64,000 bases of DNA from DASRVA01 sp050732875 (GTDB lineage Bacteria; Gemmatimonadota; Gemmatimonadetes; JACCXV01; JAHWKZ01): NCBI GenBank assembly GCA_050732875.1, contig JBOHRQ010000006.1:6563-70562 (forward strand), written 5' to 3'. The notes beneath the pieces were generated by a model. It was not told where the DNA came from and made no database searches. It was given only the letters and a program-made list of their open reading frames with translations. Positions within the stretch are counted from its first letter, which is position 1. Every line of letters starts with the position of its first letter. Below, one piece after another: positions 41,375 to 50,833 of the stretch. The position numbers and the translations under genes were made by a program.

Positions 41375-42454
41375 TCAACGCTCGAGGCGGGCGTCGATCC
41401 AGGGCAGGATCCGGGTCGCCATCCGCACCCGCATCCGGTTCCGATGGTCCCCCGCGTAGACCTCGTAGAGGTGCGGCACCTCGAGCGCGACCAGCGAATC
41501 GGAGAACGCCTTGGTCGCGGGCGGGATGTGGGCGAACTCGTCGCCGAACGCGGTGTCGAACGCTAGCCCCCGGAGCGACTTGAGGGCCTCCGCGCGCTCG
41601 GCCGCGTGAGCGAGCGGCAGCGCCGCCGCCATCCGCTCCGCCGCCGGAGTGAGGACGACCTCGCCGTCCACGACCGTCGCCGGCAGCTCGACGTAGAGGG
41701 GCGGCGCGGCGGGGGCCGGCGCGAACGCCGCGGCGACCCCGGCCACGATCAGCGGCCAGATGTCCCCTTCCTCCTCGAGCGCCGTCCACATCTCCGCCGC
41801 CGAGCGGTACTCCGTCATCCGCTGCCAGAGGTCCGGATCGGAAACGAGATCCAGGTCCAGGCAGCAGAGGCAGCACGGGTTCATCCCCCAGGCGACCGAG
41901 AAGACCTCGGGGTACTGCATCGCGAGCCGGATCGCGCCCAGCCCGCCCATCGAGTGGCCCAGGATTGCGCGGCTCTCCCGGGCCGGGATCGTCCGGTAGG
42001 CGCGGTCCACGTACGCGACCACATCCCGGGCGATGAAGTCCGCCCAGCCGCCCGTGACCGGCGAGTTCACGTAGTAGCTTCCCCCGTAGGCGTTCCGCCC
42101 GTTCGGCATGACCACGATCGCGGGACCGATCTCTCCGGCCGCGATCAGGCTGTCCATCGTCGCCTGGATCGTCATCCCGTCGTACACCGGCTCGACCCAT
42201 ATCTCGGGCGAGTCCAGCACACCGTGCAGCAGGTAGGTCGTCGGGTACCGCTGGGCGGGCTCATCGTCGTAGCCCGGCGGCAGGTAGACGAACGCCGGCT
42301 GCCGGTCGGGGTCGCCGAGCAGGTTCCCGGCCAGCGAGGGCGCCGGGATCGTGTCGGAGACGATACGGCCGGCAGGCTGAGCGGTTAGGGGAGCGGCCAG
42401 CAGGACGAGGAAGATAGGCAGCGCGAGTCGGGATCCGAACGGCGTCGGTCGCAT
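41375..42454 (-). CDS. Secreted esterase D/S-formylglutathione-hydrolase-like esterase
   Basis: 359 residues. Signal peptide MRPTPFGSRLALPIFLVLLA to LTAQ. The hydrolase core shows RYPTTYLLHGVLDSPEIWVE, VVMPNGRNAYGGSYYVNS and ILGHSMGGLGAIRLAMQYPE (Ser), then AGDHRNRMRVRM (His). A CCLCCLDLD cluster after the nucleophile (MNPCCLCC) is odd for an exported protein and might bind metal or form disulfides. Substrate unknown. Confidence 0.88.
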   Translation of the reverse strand: MRPTPFGSRLALPIFLVLLAAPLTAQPAGRIVSDTIPAPSLAGNLLGDPDRQPAFVYLPPGYDDEPAQRYPTTYLLHGVLDSPEIWVEPVYDGMTIQATMDSLIAAGEIGPAIVVMPNGRNAYGGSYYVNSPVTGGWADFIARDVVAYVDRAYRTIPARESRAILGHSMGGLGAIRLAMQYPEVFSVAWGMNPCCLCCLDLDLVSDPDLWQRMTEYRSAAEMWTALEEEGDIWPLIVAGVAAAFAPAPAAPPLYVELPATVVDGEVVLTPAAERMAAALPLAHAAERAEALKSLRGLAFDTAFGDEFAHIPPATKAFSDSLVALEVPHLYEVYAGDHRNRMRVRMATRILPWIDARLER

Positions 42455-42565
42455 GGGGTTCCTTCAGCGGAAGGTGGGTTTCCCGGGTTTCCCCCTTCTA
42501 CGCTCGAGACCCCGCCGGCGTTTCGTGGAAGAAGACGGCGCCGTCTCCCGGCCCCTCTCTCGCCC

Positions 42566-44089
42566 CTACTCCACCCGCACCATCGTGAACCGGTTGTACT
42601 CCAGGCTCTCGGCCGGGCCGCCGCCGTCGGGGAACGTGAAGCCGATCACCTCGCCGCCGCCGGTCAGCTCGACGCGGAGCTGGTCCTCCGCGGCGGCGTA
42701 GACCTCGGCCACGCTCCGGGCAACGCCCATCGACACCTCCAGGTGCTCGTCGACCACGCGCCAGGTCATCCGGCCCAGGGCGGGGTGCTCGTAAGTACCG
42801 GCGTAGGCGTCGAGGGGATGCGGGAGCGGCACCTGCCGCGCTTCGCGCTCGGCCCGGTGGTCGGCCAGCTGCTGGAGGTTCTGGGCGACGCCCGCCTCGA
42901 GCTCCGCCAGCCGACTCTCGTACGTAGCCGCGACGTCGGGCTTGCCGCTGAGCCGGTCATAGATGTAGGTGGCCACGAGATCGGCCGCGGGGGACGCCGG
43001 CCCGCCGCCGTTGACGAGCACGATCACGCCGATCCCGTGCGACGGCATGAACGACATGTGGGAGCGGTAGCCGGTGAAGGAGCCGAAGCGGTGGACGATC
43101 GTGTCCCCCTCGAACGTCCCCAGGTCCCAGCCGTAGCCCCAGCCGAAGCGATGGAACGGGCCGAACTCGCGATCCTGGTCGGCGTGCTTCTCGTGCGCCG
43201 ACACCAGCACCCCGGGCGGAAAGGACCGCTCTCCCTCGACGACCCCGTCGCCGACGTGGGCGGCGACGAAGCGGCCCAGGTCCCTCGCCGACGCGAAGTG
43301 CCCGCCCGCGGCGTGCATGTTCTCGTCCTCCTTGGCGAGGCGGACCCGTTGCCAGCTGTGGCCGGGGTCGATCTCGTGGGGCATCGCGATCTCGTCGCTC
43401 TCGAAGTCGGAGACCCGCCCGCTCGTCTCCTCCATCCCTAGCGGATCCAGAACCTCGCGGCGGACGACATCCTTCCAGCCGTGCCCGTCGTCGGGGTCCA
43501 GGACGAGGCCAAGGATGTTGTAGGGGAGATTTCCGTAGGAGAACGCGGGCCCCGTTTCGGAGGGACCGTAGCCGGCTAGCAGCTCGACCAGCTGCCCGGG
43601 CTCGAACTCGCCCGTGAAGGCGGTGCGGAAGACGACCGGCCCGCCGTCCTGGAGGCCTTCGGTCATCGTGAGCAGCGCCTCGATCGTGACCGAGTCGGCG
43701 TCGACCGGCGCCTCGAAGCGGACCCCCGGGATGTAGCGGGTCACGGGCGCTTCGAGGTCCAGCTCCCCGCGCTCGGCCAGCAATAGGACGGCGGTCGCGG
43801 TCAGCGCTTTGGTGCTCGAGGCGATGTAGAAGGCCGTGTCCTCGTCGACCCCGCGGCCGGTCGCCTTGTCGGCGACGCCGAAGCCGTCCGCGTAGACGAC
43901 CGAATCGCCGCGCGTGACGGCGATCCCCATCCCCGGCGTCAGGCCCGCGTCGAGGAGGCGATGGGCAAAACCCTGCACGTCCGACCGCCAGTCGCCCGAG
44001 GGGTTCTGGGCGAAGGCGGGGGACGCCGCCAGGATCGCGAAGAAGGTCCCGATCGCCGGGATGATCGTGACGCGGGTCAGCCGATGCAT
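42566..44089 (-). CDS. Secreted beta-lactamase-fold serine hydrolase
   Basis: 507 residues; AAGGAG lies eight bases before ATG 44089. Signal peptide MHRLTRVTIIPAIGTFFAIL to AFAQ. SxxK is STK (FYIASSTKALTATAVL), Tyr motif YGN (FSYGNLPYNILGLV), and the third motif is HRFGSFTGYRS. A C-terminal DUF3471-like domain (about 410-507; YAGTYEHPALGRMTWRVVDE) follows, as in many peptidase-like family members. Likely a periplasmic peptidase or esterase rather than a drug-resistance enzyme. Confidence 0.9.
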   Translation of the reverse strand: MHRLTRVTIIPAIGTFFAILAASPAFAQNPSGDWRSDVQGFAHRLLDAGLTPGMGIAVTRGDSVVYADGFGVADKATGRGVDEDTAFYIASSTKALTATAVLLLAERGELDLEAPVTRYIPGVRFEAPVDADSVTIEALLTMTEGLQDGGPVVFRTAFTGEFEPGQLVELLAGYGPSETGPAFSYGNLPYNILGLVLDPDDGHGWKDVVRREVLDPLGMEETSGRVSDFESDEIAMPHEIDPGHSWQRVRLAKEDENMHAAGGHFASARDLGRFVAAHVGDGVVEGERSFPPGVLVSAHEKHADQDREFGPFHRFGWGYGWDLGTFEGDTIVHRFGSFTGYRSHMSFMPSHGIGVIVLVNGGGPASPAADLVATYIYDRLSGKPDVAATYESRLAELEAGVAQNLQQLADHRAEREARQVPLPHPLDAYAGTYEHPALGRMTWRVVDEHLEVSMGVARSVAEVYAAAEDQLRVELTGGGEVIGFTFPDGGGPAESLEYNRFTMVRVE

Positions 44090-44202
44090 CGATTCGCTCC
44101 TTCTGCGGTGATGGACTCCGGACTCGAGCATCAGGCTAGAGGGACCACGGGCGATCGCGCTTGAACGGATCAAACCGCGGCGTCGAGCCTGCTTCCCCGC
44201 TA

Positions 44203-44988
44203 CTAGGACCTGGCCAGCGCCTGCAGCTCGGTGGGGGTCAGGCCCGTCGCCGCCCGCATTTCCCGGCACATGTGGGGATGGTCGGAGAAACCGGTGGCGT
44301 GGGCGACACGGGTGAGGAGACAATTCGAACGCTCGATCGCCCGCGCCGCCCGCCGGACTCGCTGACGCCGGCGGTACTCGGTCATGCTGGTCCCGTAGTG
44401 CCGACGAAAGGCGCGGGCGAGCGACACAGGATGCACGCCGGCCTCGCGTGCCAGGCCGCGTACGGATGGGCTCGCCGGCAGCGTGTCGTCCAGCGCCTCC
44501 TTGACGCGCCTCAGCCAGTCGGGCGGATCGCGCCGTGCCGGAGCGTCGACGCTGGTGACCTCGCCCAGGAGATCGAGGATGTGATCCTCCAGCTCACCAC
44601 CCTCGCTCTGGCCGGCGATCAGCCGGCGCTGCAGGGCGAGAAACGCAATGACTCCGGCACCCGCGTGGATCCAGCGCCAGGACCCGAGATCGTCGACCTC
44701 CCTGTCCAGCAGGACCTGCACGGTGCGGGCACCCCGCGGGCCGACCTCGTCGGCATGCACGACACCGGCCGGCTTCACGACCACGCTCAAGATCTGCGCG
44801 AGCTCCTCACGACCGCCGACCGTCTCACGGATCCCCCCTTCGAGCACGAGGGTGATCCCGGCGTAGTCGTGAGCGTGAGATTCCTGCCGAAGCCCCGGCG
44901 GATACGAGAGCTCACGCACCTTGAAGCCGTTACCCACGGCCTCTCGGCGAAGGGCAGGCTCGCTGTCACCGGTTCGCGCGCGGATCAT
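44203..44988 (-). CDS. AraC-family transcriptional regulator
   Basis: 261 residues from ATG 44988, preceded by GGGAAG. An N-terminal cupin (SHAHDYAGITLVLEGGIRET, VVKPAGVVHADEVGPRGA) is followed by the AraC double helix-turn-helix: VRGLAREAGVHPVSLARAFR, RHYGTSMTEYRRRQRV and NCLLTRVAHATGFSDHPHMC then REMRAATGLTPTE. Upstream in the frame lies the remnant of an epimerase gene, so codons before 44988 are not part of it. The target is unknown. Confidence 0.88.
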   Translation of the reverse strand: MIRARTGDSEPALRREAVGNGFKVRELSYPPGLRQESHAHDYAGITLVLEGGIRETVGGREELAQILSVVVKPAGVVHADEVGPRGARTVQVLLDREVDDLGSWRWIHAGAGVIAFLALQRRLIAGQSEGGELEDHILDLLGEVTSVDAPARRDPPDWLRRVKEALDDTLPASPSVRGLAREAGVHPVSLARAFRRHYGTSMTEYRRRQRVRRAARAIERSNCLLTRVAHATGFSDHPHMCREMRAATGLTPTELQALARS

Positions 44989-45011
44989 GAGCTTCCCAAC
45001 GAAAGTCGCTC

Positions 45012-45172
45012 TCACGAAGTTTCCTGCTCCATCCTCGTCCCCTCGTACCACTCGATCGTTCGCATCAGTCCCTCGCGGAGCGGAGTAGCGGCCCGGAATC
45101 CTAGGACCCGCTGGGCGCGTGAGACGTCGAGACGGCGCCGGGGCTGGCCGGGCCGCGTCGTCGACGGCGCTA
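45012..45172 (-). pseudogene. GDP-L-fucose synthase-like epimerase remnant (C-terminus)
   Basis: The final about 50 residues of a sugar epimerase: GQPRRRLDVSRAQRVLGFRA then ATPLREGLMRTIEWYEG, ending in TGA at 45012. GDP-L-fucose synthases and relatives end in exactly this QPRR-LD-SRA...PL-EGL--TI-WY pattern. The other about 260 residues are absent, and the DoxX gene occupies the upstream side. A truncation scar, not a functional gene. Confidence 0.72.
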
Positions 45173-45601
45173 GCCTGCGCTGCCCCGCCTCGAACGCATC
45201 ACCCCGTCCAGGCTCCACGGGCCGGCGCCGTTGCCGATCAGGAAGATCCAGACCGACATGTAGAGGAGCGCCAGCTCGCCGCCGCTCAGGTACGGGACGA
45301 TGTGGCGCGGCAGGTGAGCCTGGACGAACGCGATCAGCATCTCCAGGGCCAGAACGATCGCCACCGGACGCGTGAAGAGGCCGAGGAGGATGAGGAGCCC
45401 GCCGAAGACCTCGAGCACCCCCGCCAGACCCATCTGCGAGAATAGGGCCGCGGAGCCGCCATCCTCGCCCATGCCGCCGAACCAGCCGAAGAGCTTGGGC
45501 ATCCCATGCATGCAGTACAGCGCCCCGGCGAAGATCCGGAGGATCGCGTGGGTGGCGCCGGCGAGGCCGGTGGAGCCGGCCGTGGTAGAGGGCAGAGCCA
45601 T
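45170..45601 (-). CDS. DoxX family membrane protein
   Basis: 143 residues from ATG 45601 (CTGGAGGTAC before it). Four helices with HAILRIFAGALYCMHGMPKL, FGWFGG, GLAGVLEVFGGLLILLGLFT, RPVAIVLALEMLIAFVQAHL and LALLYMSVWIFLIGNGAGPW. This is the DoxX/YphA group linked to thiol-redox and oxidative-stress functions. It abuts the epimerase remnant. Confidence 0.9.
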   Translation of the reverse strand: MALPSTTAGSTGLAGATHAILRIFAGALYCMHGMPKLFGWFGGMGEDGGSAALFSQMGLAGVLEVFGGLLILLGLFTRPVAIVLALEMLIAFVQAHLPRHIVPYLSGGELALLYMSVWIFLIGNGAGPWSLDGVMRSRRGSAG

Positions 45602-45825
45602 GTACCTCCAGGGGAAAAGGGGTCGCATGGTAGCTTGACCGTCGCTACAGGATAGGACGGACGAGGCCGGGGCTCCAGTTCAGCCGGAGCGGCCTACCAA
45701 CCGCTCAAGCGCCGGCGAATGTGACGCGCCGCATGAGCTCTGAGAAACGGGAGTCCGTGCGGAGAGGATCGTAAAACAGGAATCCCGCTCAGGCTGCGAG
45801 CCGCCGGACAGTCCCTCGAGCGGGT

Positions 45826-46755
45826 TCAGGGGCCGGCATCGATGACGGTATCCAGCTCCAGCACAAGGATCTCCGACGCCTCGTAGAACGGCTCGTCCGG
45901 GAACCAGACGTAGCGCGCGAAGGCGATCTTGGAGCCGTCGGGCGACCACCACGCCTGGCGGTCATCAGCGGGATCATCGGTGAGCTGCTGCAGGTTCGAG
46001 CCGTCGGCGTCCACCACCCACAGGTCCGACGAACCCGATCGCTCGGAAGCGAAGACGATCCGCTTACCGTCCGGAGACCAGGCCGGCCATCCATCGAACC
46101 CGTCATGCTTCGAGAGATTGACGACGTCGTTGCCGTCGAGGTCTACGACGACCACCTCCCAGTTCCCGTCGGCCAGGATGCGGCGTGTCGCGAGCCGGGT
46201 TCCGTCCGGCGACAGCGTCGGGTAGGTCTCGACCTCGGGCGTCGACGTGATCCGGCGAACGTTCGAACCATCGGCGTTCATCACGTACAAGTCGACGTTC
46301 TCGTCGTTCTCCCCGGTGGCGGAGCGATCGGAGGCAAAGAAGATCCGCTGGCCGTCGGGCGACCAGAACGGGTGCTCGTCGTTGGACGGGCTATTCGAAA
46401 GGTTCCGCTGAATCCCACCGTCGGCATCCATCACATAGATCTGGGACGGACCGTCGCGGAACGAGCGGAACGCGATCCGCTCCCCGTCCGCTGACCACGC
46501 AGGGGTGCCATCCTGGCCCGGCGCGTCGGTCAGCTTGATGATCGTCCCGCTGTCGGGTTCCATCACGTAGATGTCGAAATCGCCGTCGGCGTTGGACATG
46601 TAGGCGATCCTGGAGCCGTCGGGCGAAAAGGCGGGGTAGGCGTTGGTGATCCGGGTCAGGAGGTTCGGGCTTGCCTCCTGCGCTGACGCGACGCTTACGG
46701 TGGCAAGGATCATCCCCGCGCCGAAAAGAGAGGTACTGAGCGAAGTCTTTATCAT
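45826..46755 (-). CDS. Periplasmic TolB-like beta-propeller protein
   Basis: 309 residues. Signal peptide MIKTSLSTSLFGAGMILATV to ASAQ. Six PD40 repeats are visible (AFSPDGSRIAY, AWSADGERIAF, FWSPDGQRIFF, TLSPDGTRLAT, AWSPDGKRIVF, WWSPDGSKIAF), enough for a six-bladed propeller. It lacks the N-terminal TolB domain and does not neighbour tol genes, so it is a stand-alone propeller with likely protein- or ligand-binding role. A GTG one codon upstream is an alternative start. Confidence 0.88.
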   Translation of the reverse strand: MIKTSLSTSLFGAGMILATVSVASAQEASPNLLTRITNAYPAFSPDGSRIAYMSNADGDFDIYVMEPDSGTIIKLTDAPGQDGTPAWSADGERIAFRSFRDGPSQIYVMDADGGIQRNLSNSPSNDEHPFWSPDGQRIFFASDRSATGENDENVDLYVMNADGSNVRRITSTPEVETYPTLSPDGTRLATRRILADGNWEVVVVDLDGNDVVNLSKHDGFDGWPAWSPDGKRIVFASERSGSSDLWVVDADGSNLQQLTDDPADDRQAWWSPDGSKIAFARYVWFPDEPFYEASEILVLELDTVIDAGP

Positions 46756-46800
46756 CACTCCAGCTTCCCCCGAAGGCTTTCGCGGTCGAAATCTCGTTCC

Positions 46801-47571
46801 CTAACCTGCTGGACGAAGGATCCAGACCGGGCCTTCAAAAACGAACCTTCTAGATTCACGATTACCAAAGAAGGGGGCGAGTTCGCGTAACAGCCAGCGC
46901 CGAACTTCATCGATGTCCTCTTCGCCCTCCTCCACGGCCGCGATCACGTTCGTCTGCGTCACCAGGTAGTCGACCAGCCGTTCCCTGGTGAACTCCATGA
47001 GGTTTTGGTACTCGTCATGCGTCTCGACCCGGAACCCGGGCTCGACAAGGTCTCCGGGCGTGAAGTCCAAGGGAAACCTGGGAGGGTAGGGGTATCTGTT
47101 CCAATAGACATCTCGCATCCATTGCCCCATCCCGTCCTCTTCGCTCTCCTCCGCTCCACCGGCGAAGAAATTGTCGTAGACGACGACCAATCCATGTGGA
47201 TGGAGAACCCGCAGCGCCTCGAGGAGGAATCGCTCCCGGTCGAGCCAGTGGAAGGTCAACGAGACGGTCAGCAGATCGAACGAACCGGCTCGAAAGGGCA
47301 CCTCCTCTGCCCGCCCCGCCACATAGCTCATCTCCGAGAGCCGATGCGCGTGGGCCAGCATCGCCAGCGAGGAGTCGAGCCCCACCACTCGACGGGCCAA
47401 ACGGATCAGGGGTCGCGTGGAGGCTCCGGTTCCGCAGCCGACATCCAGGGCTGTCCCATACCACCGTTTATCGAGACGCGATCTGAGGGTCTCGATAAGG
47501 CCTGCATGAAATTCCGGCCGTCCCAGCGCATAACGCTCGGCTACGGATTCGCTGGCGAAGTGGTTGTGCAC
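46801..47571 (-). CDS. SAM-dependent class I methyltransferase
   Basis: 256 residues from GTG 47571. The start is uncertain: no ribosome site is seen and the frame is open to 47664, but that would overlap the upstream SPOR-protein gene. NHFASESVAERYALGRPEFH precedes motif I ALDVGCGTGASTRPL, then VVGLDSSLAMLA, FDLLTVSLTFHWLDRERFL and LHPHGLVVVYDNFFAG. This is a methyltransf-11/25-type enzyme of unknown substrate. Confidence 0.85.
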   Translation of the reverse strand: MHNHFASESVAERYALGRPEFHAGLIETLRSRLDKRWYGTALDVGCGTGASTRPLIRLARRVVGLDSSLAMLAHAHRLSEMSYVAGRAEEVPFRAGSFDLLTVSLTFHWLDRERFLLEALRVLHPHGLVVVYDNFFAGGAEESEEDGMGQWMRDVYWNRYPYPPRFPLDFTPGDLVEPGFRVETHDEYQNLMEFTRERLVDYLVTQTNVIAAVEEGEEDIDEVRRWLLRELAPFFGNRESRRFVFEGPVWILRPAG

Positions 47572-47626
47572 GCGGAGGCTCGCACCGGTTCTGAAAAGCG
47601 AGGATCCGTGCGAATGGAAGGCGCGG

Positions 47627-49036
47627 TCAGCGGGTGGCCGGCACCTGCTCGACCGGATAGCCAAGCTCGGTCAGGCGCCGGCGGTCGCGGTCGATGCGCT
47701 CTGCATCCGCCGATGTGCGGAACGGCCCGACCCGCACACGGTAGAATCCGCGCCCGTCCACGACCGCGATCTGGACGGACGAGTTGAAGTCGTCCTCCTT
47801 GAGCCGCTTGGAGAGGTCGGCCGCCCGCGCGGCGCTTGCGAAGGCCCCGACCTGGAGATAGACCAGGTCCGCGTTCCCTCCGCCCGGTCCGAACTTGGCG
47901 GGGGGCCCGAGCTCCTCGGGAGGTTCGCCGGTCCGCTCTTCGGCGGGACGGTCCACCACCGGGCCTTCGTCGGGTCGCTCCACCACCGGGGTCTCGGCGG
48001 GTGGCTCCGCCGGGGCGCCCTCCACGGCCGGCGGCGTCGCTTCCAGAGCGGGCTCCTCCGGCGGCGCTTCCACGGGTCGCCCTTCGCCCCGCCCGACGCC
48101 CTCCGGGGCGGCGGCCACAGGGTCGGCGACGGCGATGTCCTCGACCTCTTCCTCGCGCGGCACCTGCTGGTCGCCGGCGGCCTCGGCGCCCGGCTGAGGC
48201 AGGGCCGCGGCCACGGGCGGCAGCTCCACGCTCGGTGCCTCTTCCCCGGGCTGCCGCTCTCCGGCCGCTGACGCCATGGCCGGGGGAGGCGTCTCGCCGC
48301 CCTGCGAGGCCAGCACCTGCCGGGCGTCCGCAGCCTGCGGCGAAGCGGGGTAGTCGAGGGTCAGAAGCGTGTAGTACTGCATCGCGGTCGGCTCGTCGCC
48401 GGCCTCGGCATGCGCTCGCGCCAGCCAGTGCGCGTACTCGGCCGCCAGAGCGTCCCGCTGACCCATCGATACCTGTCGCGACAGCTCACCCGACTTGACG
48501 CGATTGAAGCCCTCCTCGAAAGTCGAGACGGCGGCCGCGGGATCGCCGGCGGCGAACCTCGCCTGACCGATCCACAGGTCGATCTCAGGCTGGTACCGAC
48601 TGACCGGATAGTCCTTGCGGAGCTGCTCGAACTGCTGAATGGCGAGGTCGGGCTTCCCCTCGACCATGTTCAGCACCGCCAGCCGCTGAAGCGCTCCATC
48701 GGCGATGGGCGACGCCGGGAACTCGTCGACGATGATCTGGTAGTGGCGGCCCGCCACGGCCGCGTCCGGCTCCATGAGCGCGATGTAGTAGAGGGCCTCG
48801 GCCTGCGGCATCCGCGCCGCCCCCGTCAGGTTCGAGGTGGCATCGAGGTAGGCCCACAGCTTCTCGCGCGCCTCCTCGAAGCTCTCGCGCTCGAAGGCGC
48901 GGCGACCTTCCTCCAGAAGCTCGCCGGGGTCGTCCTGGGCGAGCGCTGCGCCGGGCACAAGAAGCGCAGCCGCGACGAGCGCGACCGTCACGCCGCCCGC
49001 GAGGGCGGCCATACAAAGGCGTCGTCTATGCGGCAT
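47627..49036 (-). CDS. TPR/YbgF-like and SPOR-domain envelope protein
   Basis: 469 residues. Signal peptide to GAALAQ (about 34). TPR-like repeats (40-240: LLEEGRRAFERESFEEAREK, IADGALQRLAVLNMVEGKPD) resemble YbgF/BamD-type helices. A long Pro/Glu/Ala-rich linker (about 245-380) follows, and a SPOR domain closes it (about 385-465; YLQVGAFASAARAADLSKRL, GFYRVRVGPFRTSADAERI). SPOR binds denuded septal glycan, so a cell-division or envelope role is likely. Its start overlaps the end of holA by 11 bases. Confidence 0.88.
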   Translation of the reverse strand: MPHRRRLCMAALAGGVTVALVAAALLVPGAALAQDDPGELLEEGRRAFERESFEEAREKLWAYLDATSNLTGAARMPQAEALYYIALMEPDAAVAGRHYQIIVDEFPASPIADGALQRLAVLNMVEGKPDLAIQQFEQLRKDYPVSRYQPEIDLWIGQARFAAGDPAAAVSTFEEGFNRVKSGELSRQVSMGQRDALAAEYAHWLARAHAEAGDEPTAMQYYTLLTLDYPASPQAADARQVLASQGGETPPPAMASAAGERQPGEEAPSVELPPVAAALPQPGAEAAGDQQVPREEEVEDIAVADPVAAAPEGVGRGEGRPVEAPPEEPALEATPPAVEGAPAEPPAETPVVERPDEGPVVDRPAEERTGEPPEELGPPAKFGPGGGNADLVYLQVGAFASAARAADLSKRLKEDDFNSSVQIAVVDGRGFYRVRVGPFRTSADAERIDRDRRRLTELGYPVEQVPATR

Positions 49037-50033
49037 GCAGAATCTCCATCAGATGTCTATCCATCACGAATCGCTCCCGATGTCCGGTCGATTTGAGCAT
49101 GCGGTCGGCGTCGGCCAGTAGGTCCAGCGCGCGGGCGACCGAGCCGGGCGTGTGTCGTCGGGCCTGTTCGGCGAGCCCCTTCGCCATCGCATACCAGGAC
49201 CGCCCGGGGAGCGCCTCCATGATCCGGTGCGGATCGCTCGAGCCGGTCTCGACGACCACGCCGAGCCGGCAGAAGTGGGTGGCGAGGAGCGGCACCAGCC
49301 GGTACGCGCTCTCGCCGGATTCCAGGAGCCGACCGAGAACCCGGAACGCCTTCTCCCGATCCCCCGCCCCGACCGCGTCGCACCATTCCCAGACCGTGCC
49401 GATCGTTCCGCCCGTGCAGACGGCCTCGACATCCTCGATGGCGATGGTGTCCGTGTCTCCAACGTAGAGCGCCACCTTTTCGAGTTCGGCGTAGAGGGGC
49501 TGGAGCTCCGCGCCGAGCGCGGCCAGCGCGCGGGCGGCATCCGTTTCGAGCCGCTTGCCGAAGTCGGTCCTGGCACGGCCGGCGAGCCAGCGCTCGTAGT
49601 CGAACTTGCGTGGGAGCTCGCACACGATCCTGAGCCCGCGCTTTTCCCAGAGCTGGTAGAGGTTTCCCCGCATGGTGGAGCCGCCGGTCCCGATCAGGCA
49701 CAGGCTGGCGGGGGCTTCGTCGAGCGTCTCCTTGATGCGGTCGCGGACGGCCGCGGGGACGGCCGGAATCCCCTTCAGCACCACGATCCGCCGATCGTTC
49801 ATGAGGGGGGGCGTGCCGACCAGGGTCTCGTAGTCGGTCTCGGTCAGCTCGGCGGCGTCCCGGGTCTCGAGGTCGAAGGCCTCGGAGCCGGGCGCCGTGA
49901 TCACGTGCTCGAGAACCGACTTCACCACCTTGTCGCGGAGATATGTCTCGTCCCCGGCGATCAGGACGGCCGGGACCTCGAGCTTCGTCGCCGTCGGATC
50001 GGTGAGGAACGTGTCGGCCTGGATCTTCGGCAT
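49026..50033 (-). CDS. holA: DNA polymerase III subunit delta
   Basis: 335 residues from ATG 50033. PAVLIAGDETYLRDKVVKSV, RRIVVLKGIPAVP and LGAELQPLYAELEKVALYVG then VGAGDREKAFRVLGRLLESG are the HolA pattern: a divergent AAA+ clamp-loader subunit without active ATPase. It opens the beta clamp. The longer in-frame start at 50099 lacks similarity. Overlaps the SPOR gene by 11 bases. Confidence 0.93.
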   Translation of the reverse strand: MPKIQADTFLTDPTATKLEVPAVLIAGDETYLRDKVVKSVLEHVITAPGSEAFDLETRDAAELTETDYETLVGTPPLMNDRRIVVLKGIPAVPAAVRDRIKETLDEAPASLCLIGTGGSTMRGNLYQLWEKRGLRIVCELPRKFDYERWLAGRARTDFGKRLETDAARALAALGAELQPLYAELEKVALYVGDTDTIAIEDVEAVCTGGTIGTVWEWCDAVGAGDREKAFRVLGRLLESGESAYRLVPLLATHFCRLGVVVETGSSDPHRIMEALPGRSWYAMAKGLAEQARRHTPGSVARALDLLADADRMLKSTGHRERFVMDRHLMEILHAA

Positions 50034-50122
50034 CGAGGCGATCGAACCGGGGTCAGAAGGTGGGTATCGATGAAGCTCGCCGGCGAAGGTATCGGCCACC
50101 GAGCGGCGGTGTCAACGATGGC

Positions 50123-50833
50123 TCAGGGAATGCGCAACGCCGCCTCGGCGACCCAGGCCGCCGGCATGACGGAAGCTGTGTGATGGATGATGATGGGGGG
50201 TCGCCGGGGCGGCCATCCGCCCAACCCGCTCGTCCGCAGGTCGCCGCCGACGTCGTTCACCCGGATGACGCGGACCTCGCGTCGCGGTACCACGGGGAGC
50301 CGATCGATCGAAAGTCCCGCTTCGCTGGCCACCGTCCGGGTGCGGCGCGGCGGCGCGCTCGCCGCAGGCTGCCTTTCGACCGAAGCCGGTCGAGGCAGAG
50401 CGGCCGGGATCACGCTGGCCCATGACGTGGGCGGCACGGCCTCCGAGGTGGGCACCACCGTTCGGACCGGCCGAGCGCGGAAGTCCAGGCCGGCGGGGGG
50501 CACGAAGACGAGCATTGCCAGGACCGCGATCACGAGGGCCGCCCCGATACGGCCCTGGAAGCGCCGTCGCGGCTCGATGTCTGCGCGCGCCGGACGATCA
50601 TCCCCGCCCAGCCGCTCCATGACGCGCTCATACACCCCCCACGCCGGGACCGGGGCGTTTGCCTCCCGGTAGACCGCGATGCCCTCGCGATAGGCCTTTA
50701 GATGGCGGAGGCAGGCTTCACAGCAATCGAGGTGGGCAAGGAGCAAGGCCCGGCGCGCCGGATCGAGCGACCCGTCGACGAAGCTGGAGAACTCGTCGAG
50801 AAATTCTCGGCAGGGCCCCCGGGAGATCGGCAT
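50123..50833 (-). CDS. Zinc-finger anti-sigma factor
   Basis: 236 residues. The N-terminal anti-sigma zinc finger has H-x3-C-x2-C in LLAHLDCCEACLRHL (about 33-40) after CREFLDEFSSFVDGSLDPAR. One membrane helix (GRIGAALVIAVLAMLVFVPP, about 93-112) is followed by a Pro/Arg-rich periplasmic region. It holds the ECF sigma factor encoded 160 bases upstream on the same strand. Confidence 0.9.
   Translation of the reverse strand: MPISRGPCREFLDEFSSFVDGSLDPARRALLLAHLDCCEACLRHLKAYREGIAVYREANAPVPAWGVYERVMERLGGDDRPARADIEPRRRFQGRIGAALVIAVLAMLVFVPPAGLDFRARPVRTVVPTSEAVPPTSWASVIPAALPRPASVERQPAASAPPRRTRTVASEAGLSIDRLPVVPRREVRVIRVNDVGGDLRTSGLGGWPPRRPPIIIHHTASVMPAAWVAEAALRIP

Noticed and set aside
29827..44089. 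Beta-lactamase-fold proteins as antibiotic-resistance genes
   Set aside because: Both (29827-30933, 42566-44089) lack the KTG motif of true class C enzymes and have esterase/peptidase-like features.
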